Shown: positions 20,892 to 28,056 of the stretch, piece after piece
How positions within the stretch are numbered: position 1 is the stretch's first letter
How the letters are laid out: each line of letters begins with the position of its first letter
NCBI GenBank assembly: GCA_009731375.1
Contig: BJOX01000167.1
Location: forward strand, 409,503 to 473,502
Direction of reading: 5' to 3'
DNA: 64,000 bases
Source: Paulinella micropora
Taxonomy: Eukaryota; Cercozoa; Imbricatea; Euglyphida
Made by a program: the position numbers and the translations under genes
Notes under the pieces: generated by a model
What the model was told of the DNA's origin: nothing
The model's input: the letters and a program-made list of their open reading frames with translations, nothing else
Databases searched by the model: none

Positions 20892-21740
20892 ATGTCCTGC
20901 GAACACAACTGGACGTTTAGCCTCGCGACCACCGGTACGTACTGCTCCAAGTGTGGCCTGGTCAAGACAGAGCACGAGCTGTACACTTCACAATGCTGGC
21001 TGGTCAATGGGCAGATGGTAAGGGAGCAACACGCTCCCAGACATGTCGGCTACACTCGCCTGAGCCGCTTTCGCCAGATAATAAGAGAGACCTTCAATTT
21101 GCGAGGTGTGAATCAGTCTGCGTCGTGTGTCAGCCCGGCCTTGTTAGCACAGGCCCGGCGCCTGACCCACAAGTGGCGGGCACAGAACCCGACGCCCGCT
21201 CGCCTCGCCTACATCTGGCGCAGGGAGAGGTTAGGCCCCCTGACTACCGACCGAGCCAGCCAACTGTGCCACCTGTTAGGCTATGGCCTGAGCCGGCGCG
21301 AACCGAGCAAACAGACGCTGGAGGAGCTGGAACGCCTCTTCAGAAAGGTCGACGCCTGTTGGCCCCGAGTGCTAAAGAAGTTGAGAGAGAGGTACGCGTG
21401 GGCCCGCCGGTGTTTTGTCAACTATCAGACTCTTCTCCGTGCTTTCCTGTTGTTGATGGACGAAGAAGAGCTAGCGGCACAGGTGCCAGAACTGAAACAG
21501 GCCGAGTCGCGCCACCGCCAAAGCGCGATGTTCGCGCTCGTGTGCGAAGAACAGGGCTGGCCTTTCATTGCCTTGGCTGGTTCACTGAACGGCAGCGGTC
21601 TCGCTCGCCCGCTCGCGAGCCATCTTTTGTCTGGCCCCCACGCCAAGAAGAAAAAGAAAAAGAAAAAAAAGAGAAAGATGCTGGCCGCGGGTGTTGTGGC
21701 TATTGCTGAAAAAACAAATCTTGTACCCTATAGTCATTAA
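20892..21740 (+). CDS. VLTF3-like (poxvirus A2L-type) late transcription factor
   Basis: 282 aa. An N-terminal zinc site (C3, H5, C18xxC21) is followed by YTRLSRFRQIIRE, the segment that in VLTF3 proteins reads Y.R..HF...L. The middle helical domain and the signature FVNYQTLLRAFLLLMDEEEL, then QSAMFALVCEEQGWPFI, match the C-terminal half of Pox_VLTF3. VLTF3 is a hallmark of Nucleocytoviricota and is also found in some smaller relatives. The last 45 residues include a run of about twelve lysines/arginines absent from typical members, perhaps an NLS. Its stop lies 6 bp before the recombinase start. Confidence 0.85.
   Translation: MSCEHNWTFSLATTGTYCSKCGLVKTEHELYTSQCWLVNGQMVREQHAPRHVGYTRLSRFRQIIRETFNLRGVNQSASCVSPALLAQARRLTHKWRAQNPTPARLAYIWRRERLGPLTTDRASQLCHLLGYGLSRREPSKQTLEELERLFRKVDACWPRVLKKLRERYAWARRCFVNYQTLLRAFLLLMDEEELAAQVPELKQAESRHRQSAMFALVCEEQGWPFIALAGSLNGSGLARPLASHLLSGPHAKKKKKKKKKRKMLAAGVVAIAEKTNLVPYSH
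21716..21724 (+). promoter_or_regulatory. AAATCTTGT promoter-like motif before the recombinase
   Basis: It lies 22 bp upstream of ATG 21747, inside the 3' end of the VLTF3-like gene. It matches the motif seen at 31111, 32335, 35476 and 38484. Confidence 0.5.
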
Positions 21741-21746
21741 AAGATC

Positions 21747-22619
21747 ATGGCAAAATGGGCCGCGAGTGGCCGGCTTGGCGCGGAGCCCAACCACCGCCCG
21801 GTCGTGACGATCGATCCCAGGCCGCCCCAGGAGGTGATCGATGCTTTTAACAACACCACGCTCGAGGAGATACGCAAGGGACAGAAGCCGGTGCCGGTCT
21901 GGCCGGAACGACTGCCGCTCAAGACCAAGATGAGCGCCGCGGAATGGGTAGACCTGCGGGACAATTTCGTGGCCAGCCTCGCCGAGCTGCGGGACCGTTA
22001 CCGGGACCAGGTGCTCGACCGCATGCACCTTTGCGCGTGCGGTGTGGACCCGGCCCTCCACGAACCCTCGCCCGCGCTCGCCAAGATCATCTCGGGACGC
22101 CGGGGCCACTGGTCGGAATTCTTGACCAAAGAAAACAGCGACGACCACCAGTTTGCACACCTGTTGTACGTGAACAGCGGCCTGGACAAAACCAAGCTGC
22201 TCAAGAGAAACAAGGCCTCGGAGTTGAACTTTATCATTGTGGAGCAAGAGGGCGGCGGCCTGCTTTTCCCTGCCAGCTCCGCCGACGTGGTAGGCCGCAA
22301 GACCACCACGCTGCGCAAGGTCCTGTTCGGCGACGAAGACAGGTGGATCAAATCGATCGTGACCAAGACAGAAGGGCCTTTCCCTACGTGCCTGCTGGCC
22401 TTCTGTGCGACTCTGCTGAGGCTGCGGCGAGACGTGGAGCAGTTTCTGCCGTTCATCAACGACCTGGTAGACGCGGCCAGGCCAGGGCTGAGTTCACGCA
22501 GCAGAGACTACACGGACTTTGTCGTCGAGTGGCTGATCTTGGCCTCAATAAAAGAGGTACAAGACAAATCTAAACAGCCCTCGCGCTGCGTCTGGGGAGA
22601 AGACTTTGTGAAGAAGTGA
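21747..22619 (+). CDS. N-terminal part of telomere-resolvase-like tyrosine recombinase, ends at in-frame TGA
   Basis: 290 aa from ATG 21747 to a TGA at 22617-22619. Mostly helical and charged, with no catalytic residues of its own. The identical reading frame continues without another stop through 22620-22655 into the catalytic domain, and the intervening codons look like normal coding sequence. The simplest reading is one long gene (about 770 codons) interrupted by a single TGA. Readthrough, selenocysteine insertion, a nonsense mutation or a sequencing error are all possible; nothing here distinguishes them. Telomere resolvases have a large N-terminal helical domain ahead of the catalytic core, which fits. 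Confidence 0.7.
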   Translation: MAKWAASGRLGAEPNHRPVVTIDPRPPQEVIDAFNNTTLEEIRKGQKPVPVWPERLPLKTKMSAAEWVDLRDNFVASLAELRDRYRDQVLDRMHLCACGVDPALHEPSPALAKIISGRRGHWSEFLTKENSDDHQFAHLLYVNSGLDKTKLLKRNKASELNFIIVEQEGGGLLFPASSADVVGRKTTTLRKVLFGDEDRWIKSIVTKTEGPFPTCLLAFCATLLRLRRDVEQFLPFINDLVDAARPGLSSRSRDYTDFVVEWLILASIKEVQDKSKQPSRCVWGEDFVKK

Positions 22620-22655
22620 TTTACGGAAGGAGGCAGCTATTTTCGCGACAGGGAC

Positions 22656-24059
22656 GTGAGCGCCAGAGGGGCCCTACAGACCAGCAAAGCGACCATGGCC
22701 AACCTCAAGAACAGGCACGTGCTCTTCTTGGACCCCTGGTGCGCGTTCTTGGACGAGCTCTACCGAGCCATGCTCGCGGAGGCGGACTGCTTTGAGTCGG
22801 CTGAGGCCAAGCGCACCAACGACGGCCCCTTTGCGCCTAGCGAGAGACACCCACTGTGGGCCCTACAGTCCTTTCTGCTGCTGTCTATCCTCGGCTGTCG
22901 CATGGCCGAGCTGTGGAAGTTCAGCGAGTTCTTGCCCGTGGAGGACGACCAGTATATAACGTTTACGGAGATTGGCCGCCAAAAGCACGTCTTGCAACAC
23001 CGGGCGGCGAAAAAGGGAGCAGACCCCAGAAGGGACCCGGACGAGCAAAGCGACTACCAAGACTCTATCTATGTCGGCAAGCCCGTCGCCTTACCCACGG
23101 CCTCGTCGACTGGCGTGCTGAGAATCTACCGGCACCTGATCTACGGCGCCGAGAACCACTTCAAGCACAGGGCGAAAATGGCGCCTGATGCCAGCATGCT
23201 GCTTAAAGGCGACAGGCCCAAGTCAGATTACTTGAGCTGGACCTCGCACCGGGCACAGATCTTGGCCGAAGAGGACAACCAGCCCATTGCCATGCCACCC
23301 GCGAAGAAGATGAAGGTCAGCACCCTCCCCTGGATGAAGTCGCTGGTGAACGCCGGCAACAAGAAGAACATCGAACGGCCCAGCCAAGTGATGCCTAACC
23401 AGCAGGTTTCCGCGGCCCTGAAAGGCGGGGGCTTCAAAAACACGTTCGAAGACCTGACACGCCTCTACCAAGAGCGCACCAAGAGCGAATTCCGCATTAG
23501 CCACCCTCACTTGCTGCGAGCCATCTACGCCAACGTGGCCTGGGAACTCTGCGGCAACCAGTCGCTCGTGGCCCGGCCGGTGTTTTTCAGCCGGGTTTGG
23601 GGGCACACGCTCGAGTACGAAAACAAAGAGGAAGGGCTCGGCAATCTCAAGACGCAGATGTTTTACGACAAGGTCAAAGTGATGAGCAAGGCAGTGCCCT
23701 CACTACACGAGCCGGACTTGCTTAAGATTGTGCAGGCCATTGTGCAACAGGGCGAAAAGCTAGCCTCGGACTATGCCCGGGTTTTGGGTGACCTGAAATA
23801 CGTAATCCCGCCTAGGCTCACTCAGCTGCCACGCGAGACCAGAGCCGAACGGTTACGCCGCCAAGCCGTGGAATTTTTCGCCGCAAATTTACAGCACCAT
23901 GCCCAAGAACTGCGCCGGCCCGGTTTTTGGCGCGGGACTGTCGATTCTATTTTTTCCGTGAAAGCCTCTTACCGTTTCGCTAGTCATGCCGCTACGGCCC
24001 TTGATACGGCTGATCCTACACCAGCCGCTCAGATCACGCGGTTTACACAATTGTGTTAA
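22656..24059 (+). CDS. Catalytic part of tyrosine recombinase, protelomerase (telomere resolvase)-like
   Basis: 467 codons counted from GTG 22656; the first ATG is at 22695, but the frame continues directly from the preceding ORF after one TGA. The tyrosine-recombinase residues are in order: Arg82 in LGCRMAELW, a candidate Lys110 in EIGRQK, Arg288 in HPHLLRAIYANVAW, His317 in VFFSRVWGH and Tyr337 in FYDKV. The RAIYA...VFFSRVWGH stretch resembles hairpin-telomere resolvases (protelomerases of linear phage-plasmids) more than ordinary integrases. An insertion with a basic PPAKKMK segment separates the two catalytic arginines. Likely roles are resolving replicated linear-genome ends into hairpins, or integration. 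The palindromes in the TIRs are candidate substrates. Confidence 0.72.
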   Translation: MSARGALQTSKATMANLKNRHVLFLDPWCAFLDELYRAMLAEADCFESAEAKRTNDGPFAPSERHPLWALQSFLLLSILGCRMAELWKFSEFLPVEDDQYITFTEIGRQKHVLQHRAAKKGADPRRDPDEQSDYQDSIYVGKPVALPTASSTGVLRIYRHLIYGAENHFKHRAKMAPDASMLLKGDRPKSDYLSWTSHRAQILAEEDNQPIAMPPAKKMKVSTLPWMKSLVNAGNKKNIERPSQVMPNQQVSAALKGGGFKNTFEDLTRLYQERTKSEFRISHPHLLRAIYANVAWELCGNQSLVARPVFFSRVWGHTLEYENKEEGLGNLKTQMFYDKVKVMSKAVPSLHEPDLLKIVQAIVQQGEKLASDYARVLGDLKYVIPPRLTQLPRETRAERLRRQAVEFFAANLQHHAQELRRPGFWRGTVDSIFSVKASYRFASHAATALDTADPTPAAQITRFTQLC

Positions 24060-24168
24060 GAGATTCAAGAACCAAAAGCTCATAATCTGACTTTTATTGA
24101 AGTCAGAAAGTGAAAAGCAGAGCAAGGTCGAAGCCCTTGCAATTTTTTTTGCCGCGCCGCTAATTACG

Positions 24169-24711
24169 ATGAGTTGCGACAAACCATGCCGAGTGGCACC
24201 TGACGGGAAAATTTCGCTCGTTGATTTTGCCGGAAAAACGTTTCCTTTTTTGACTTCTAGCCGTTGCGCGGAACGGATTCGCAGACACATTCAGCTGCAC
24301 CCATATCGATTAACCAACGGTCACATTTCGAGATTCAAATTCCCGAAACAGCGCGGCCAGCGCTGTGGCACGTGGGTCTGCACGCCAGAAATAGCAGCGG
24401 AGGTCGTGGGTCAGTTTGCGTCGGACTGGAACGTTCGGCCCTCACGGCGGACACAGCCCAGGGTCAGTGACAAGCCCCTTGAACCAAGCGTCGCCACTGC
24501 CGTGAGCTATCTCGAGGGCGTCCGCGACGGATTTGCAATTCTTGGACAGTTCGCTCCAGACACAACAAGCATGCTCCAGCCTGCTCTGGACGAGACAGTT
24601 GGTACAGTTGACACCGAAGTAGAGGCAGTGCCTCCTTTCAAGCTCCTGACCCCTGTTCTGGCTTACGAGCAGGACGGGGAAGAAGAAAACGAACTTGAGA
24701 GCGTTGCATAG
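24169..24711 (+). CDS. Unknown 180-aa protein
   Basis: I do not recognise it. ATG 24169 is chosen over an in-frame TTG 72 bp upstream. Residues 1-85 look like a compact domain with Cys3, Cys7, Cys33, Cys67 and Cys71, perhaps a small zinc-binding or KilA-N-like DNA-binding module, though no signature is decisive. The C-terminal half is acidic and Pro/Thr-rich. The 110 bp upstream hold a GCCGCGCCGC word shared with the inner TIR repeats. It converges on the F-box-like gene, 33 bp away. Confidence 0.55.
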   Translation: MSCDKPCRVAPDGKISLVDFAGKTFPFLTSSRCAERIRRHIQLHPYRLTNGHISRFKFPKQRGQRCGTWVCTPEIAAEVVGQFASDWNVRPSRRTQPRVSDKPLEPSVATAVSYLEGVRDGFAILGQFAPDTTSMLQPALDETVGTVDTEVEAVPPFKLLTPVLAYEQDGEEENELESVA

Positions 24712-24744
24712 CATTTTTCGTTTTAATTAAAAAATCAAGAAGAT

Positions 24745-25323
24745 TTAAAAATCCGTAATGTACAGCTCCCTGTTAAACCGGGCCTTGAACCGGGCGGCCG
24801 TCTCTTCGGCTCCCGCCAGCCACAAGTAGCTGGTCCACTTGTCTACTTGTAGCACCGGCCAGCCCGTCTCTTCGTACGCCATGCGGAAGCGGTAGGCCGG
24901 TATATACGCCAGCGCTACAATAGAGTCTCGTGTCGTCCTGGGCACGGGGAAAGACGTGCGGCCCATGCGCCTGCACGCGGCAAAGGGAGTGATCACCCGG
25001 TCGCGGTGGTGGAACACGAAGCAGGTGCCGCAGTAGCCCTCGACCGTCCTCTTTTGGGTGCAGGTAAAGCAGATGTGCTCGCTCTTGCGCGACACGGTGT
25101 TGATGAGGCGCGGCAGCGACTTGGTGTCGTACTTGAAAGTAGCGTTCAGGAACTTGTGCAAGCCGGACAGCTCGCCGTTCTGCACTTTGCGCCGCTTCCA
25201 CCGGCCGCGCGCGAACCGGCTCGTGTGCGTTTTGAGGTGACGGATCGTGTGCGCGACCTCGCCGACGCGGAGGTAAGAAAGCACTTCCACCAAGAGATCA
25301 GCTGGTAGTGCGGCTAGTATCAT
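24745..25323 (-). CDS. F-box-like protein with Cys cluster
   Basis: 192 aa. The N-terminus (LPADLLVEVLSYL..., residues 6-18) matches the first helices of an F-box, the module that recruits targets to SCF ubiquitin ligases. Around residues 84-101 a C-x2-C-x9-C-x2-C set (CFTC, CGTC) suggests a small zinc site. The remainder is unrecognised. F-box proteins are common host-modulation factors in large DNA viruses; a role in degrading a host restriction factor is an inference. It is transcribed in the same direction as the ATPase, about 100 bp downstream of it. Confidence 0.6.
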   Translation of the reverse strand: MILAALPADLLVEVLSYLRVGEVAHTIRHLKTHTSRFARGRWKRRKVQNGELSGLHKFLNATFKYDTKSLPRLINTVSRKSEHICFTCTQKRTVEGYCGTCFVFHHRDRVITPFAACRRMGRTSFPVPRTTRDSIVALAYIPAYRFRMAYEETGWPVLQVDKWTSYLWLAGAEETAARFKARFNRELYITDF

Positions 25324-25424
25324 TTTTGACTTTTTTTAACTATAAGGGATAGAACTTTTTGTTTTTTTTGGGGCAGCTGTGACCACCCTCCCCTTGATAT
25401 TATGGGCCAAGCGTGCCCCACGCT

Positions 25425-26720
25425 TTAAGAGCTGTCGTAACCGTTGGCGGGCGGACCGTTACCTATGATGGGCGCGAACGGCTTGACCGTGGTGCCGGCG
25501 TTGGTGTACATGAAATTGGGCTTGAACGGTGCAGCTTGCAGCTGGTTCTGCTGCGCAAACCGCTCTGCTGCCAACTTTTCGGCGTCCCGAGTTTGCTGGT
25601 CCAGCTTCTGGAGGATCTCCTTGTCCCTTTGGGCCATGGTCTTGCCGTCCTTTTTCAAGCGCTGTCTCGCGCGGTCGCCGTAAAACAACATGCGCTGCAT
25701 CATTTCTCTCTCCTGACGGGACATGCCCTTGAGCGAAGTTGGCAGCCAGCTCGGAGCGCGGTACGCCAGCTGTTTGAGGCGCTCCTGTTTCTGGATGTCC
25801 GCACGGGTCGGCGGCTTGGGCGGGTCCGGCCCTCTGAGGATGACTTCGCCATCTGGTAACGAAGCTGGAGCAAGCCAGGACTTATAGTTTAACTCCAGCC
25901 TGTCTAAATGCTCGTGGTAAATCATTGCAGCATGCCGCGTTCCCACGTTGCGCTCATCCGTGCATTGGGCAAAGTGAGCCATAAACTCCTTTTTGGGAAA
26001 GAGCTGGCCGAAATTCTCCCACAAATTAGTAAGAGTCCGCTGCACTTTCGAGTTGAACATGATGCAATGACTAGTCTGTTCGCGCATAATCGGCGATACG
26101 GAGTTCCGCCCGGTGAGGTACTGCACTGCAATGAAGATCGTGATGTTATAGTGGCGGTATGTACCAAAAAAGTTCTGCATCCAGCGGTCGGTCGAGTCGA
26201 TGATGCCAACCAGGTCGTCAAAAACAATGAACGACGGCTCCAGGTACTTGTTCTCCAGGTAGCGCTTCTTGAGATTTTCCACGTAGTTCTGCAAGATGTC
26301 CATCCTGAACCCTTCGTAGATCTTGCAGTGCTGCTCGCTCGCAAAATGAAAAGAAAAGCTGTTCTTGAACTTGGTGCGAACCATGACCAGGCCGTACTGG
26401 AAGGGGTCCTTCTTGCGCGCGCACAGGCTGTACAAGAGCCATTTCAGGAAATGGGTCTTGCCGCGTTCCGACTTGCCGACTAGCACGAACAGCTGCCCCG
26501 CTCCCTTTTCGCGCGGGTAGAAGACTTCGATGTTCCGCTTGAACTCGGTCGGCTGCAGCTGCTCTGCCGGCTGCTGCTCTTTCTTCTTCTTCTTCTTGCC
26601 CTTGTCTTTCTGCTTGTCGACATAGTCGAGTATCTTTTCCTCGATGGTCTTCTCGCCAAGCTGCTGTTCCGGCTCCGGCAGCCGTTCGACCGGGCCTTCC
26701 GGCTGCTGCTGCTGCATCAT
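25425..26720 (-). CDS. DNA packaging ATPase (A32/FtsK-HerA type)
   Basis: 431 aa. Walker A GKSERGKT (82-89), Walker B FIVFDD (164-169) and a sensor Gln at about 200 in IFIAVQYLTG define the genome-packaging ATPase common to polinton-like viruses, virophages and nucleocytoviruses. The core spans residues about 60-290. It has a Gln/Lys-rich N-terminal extension and a 140-residue C-terminal extension that is helical then Gln/Pro-rich, both longer than in minimal family members. It shares a 34-bp bidirectional intergenic region with the small basic protein gene at 26755. It would translocate the genome into the capsid. Confidence 0.93.
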   Translation of the reverse strand: MMQQQQPEGPVERLPEPEQQLGEKTIEEKILDYVDKQKDKGKKKKKKEQQPAEQLQPTEFKRNIEVFYPREKGAGQLFVLVGKSERGKTHFLKWLLYSLCARKKDPFQYGLVMVRTKFKNSFSFHFASEQHCKIYEGFRMDILQNYVENLKKRYLENKYLEPSFIVFDDLVGIIDSTDRWMQNFFGTYRHYNITIFIAVQYLTGRNSVSPIMREQTSHCIMFNSKVQRTLTNLWENFGQLFPKKEFMAHFAQCTDERNVGTRHAAMIYHEHLDRLELNYKSWLAPASLPDGEVILRGPDPPKPPTRADIQKQERLKQLAYRAPSWLPTSLKGMSRQEREMMQRMLFYGDRARQRLKKDGKTMAQRDKEILQKLDQQTRDAEKLAAERFAQQNQLQAAPFKPNFMYTNAGTTVKPFAPIIGNGPPANGYDSS

Positions 26721-26754
26721 TTTTTTAAAACTTCTCCTCGAATATTAAAAAAAG

Positions 26755-26898
26755 ATGCCACTAATCACCGACAGGACGCGCTTGCTAGTCAAGCAGGCCG
26801 ACCCAGCCAAGGCGGCAGTGGAGGCCGCGCTGTCTGCCAAGAAGCCCCAAAAACCGAAGAAGAAGAAGCCAGCGGACATTGTTAAGAAGGGCAAGTGA
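26755..26898 (+). CDS. Small basic 47-aa protein
   Basis: Begins MPLITDRTR and ends in a Lys-rich tail (KKPQKPKKKK...KKGK). An A-rich leader ending in AAAAAAAG directly precedes the ATG, as for other genes of this virus, and the stop is followed by a T-rich tract. It could be a DNA-condensing core protein; there is no direct evidence. It lies 43 bp upstream of the WH2 gene on the same strand. Confidence 0.6.
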   Translation: MPLITDRTRLLVKQADPAKAAVEAALSAKKPQKPKKKKPADIVKKGK

Positions 26899-26941
26899 GA
26901 TTTTTTAATTTTCGTTGCACAGATTTTGACAGAAGGAAAAC

Positions 26942-28023
26942 ATGAAGCCCTGGCGCAAGAGGCACGCCGGCCGCGCTTTTACCAGCGATGCGCCGTTGCC
27001 TTTCAAGAAGCAGCGCACTGGCTTTGTCGGTGGCGCTTCGGCCGAGATGGCGGCCAGGACCAGGGAAATCATGAAATATGCTAACCCGCAGCTCTCTGCC
27101 GTGCTGGATGCGGTCGCGCCTGCTGCCAGCACTGGCTCGCCAATCCCCACCGCTCCGCCGCTGCCGGCGACTGGCACAGGCTCGCCAATCCCCGCCGCCC
27201 CGCCGCTGTCGGCGACCGGCGCAGGCCCGTCAATCCCCGCCGCCCCGCCGCTGCCGGCCGACACGGGCGCGAAGGCAGGCACGAAAGCTGCCGCGGGTGC
27301 ATCGACGCTGGACTCAATCGACTCGGAACAGAAGCTCTGGGAGCTGGCGTCCAAAATGTCTGGCCGCCCAATCGAAGAGCTGAAAAAAGAAAAGGCGACA
27401 AACGCGATGCATGCTAAGTACGAAGAGCTGCGCCAAAAACGAGACGACGGAGTCATAACAAAAGAGGAATATTCCAGGCAGTTTAAGGAGGCGTACAAGG
27501 AATGGAGAAAAGAAACTATCAAGGCGGCTTCGGACCCGACAGAGGCGCTGATGCAGTCCATCAAGGCCGGCAAGAAGCTCAAGAAAGTCGACCAAAAGAC
27601 ACAAAAGGCGGCTTCGACAGACCCACAAGACACATTAATCAAGCGATCAAGGCGGGCGGTAAGCTTAAGAAAGTCGACAAAGCGGCGCACGCGGCCGCTA
27701 AAAAGGCAGCCGAAGAGAAAGAAAAGACCGAGAAGCCCACGGTGATGGACCAGCTCAAGAAGGGCGCTACGCTCAAGAAAGCCGACCTGAAGACACAAGA
27801 AGCTATACACCAAGTAGCAGCGTACCAAACGAACAAGACTCCCAAACAAGAAGAGAAACTGAGGGCCTGGTCACACAAGCTGGGCGAAGCGATAACCGAG
27901 CTCGAGGCGCTGATTAAGAAAGAGGAAGACCTTCACGGCAAGTCGGACGAGACAGAAGCCATAAGAAAGAAAAAGGCCAGGCTGGTGGCCAGGAAGAAGA
28001 TCATAGAAGAGGGGCTCAAATGA
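26942..28023 (+). CDS. Proline-rich WH2-repeat (actin-binding) protein, split by an apparent frameshift
   Basis: The first frame (26942-27745) gives a basic N-terminus, a YANPQL motif (46-51), three proline-rich repeats of the type SPIPxAPPLP (66-106), a helical segment and then ALMQSIKAGKKLKKV (202-216), a clear WH2 signature. Just after it the coding signal moves to the -1 frame (27502-28023 open). There two more WH2-like units appear, INQAIKAGGKLKKV and VMDQLKKGATLKKAD, followed by a helical C-terminus. The switch lies near 27615-27640; no canonical slippery heptamer is evident. Polyproline followed by tandem WH2 is the layout of WASP-family and other actin nucleators, where WH2 binds actin monomers and polyproline binds profilin. 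The role proposed is actin-based movement or cytoskeleton remodelling. Mutation, sequencing error or recoding could explain the shift. Confidence 0.72.
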
Positions 28024-28056
28024 TTTTTTTTCCTGACGATCAGTAAACAAATACTG

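Noticed and set aside
27600-27645. Programmed -1 frameshift site in the WH2 gene
   Set aside because: No X_XXY_YYZ heptamer in the correct frame followed by an obvious pseudoknot was found; mutation or sequencing error is equally likely, so it was left as an apparent frameshift.
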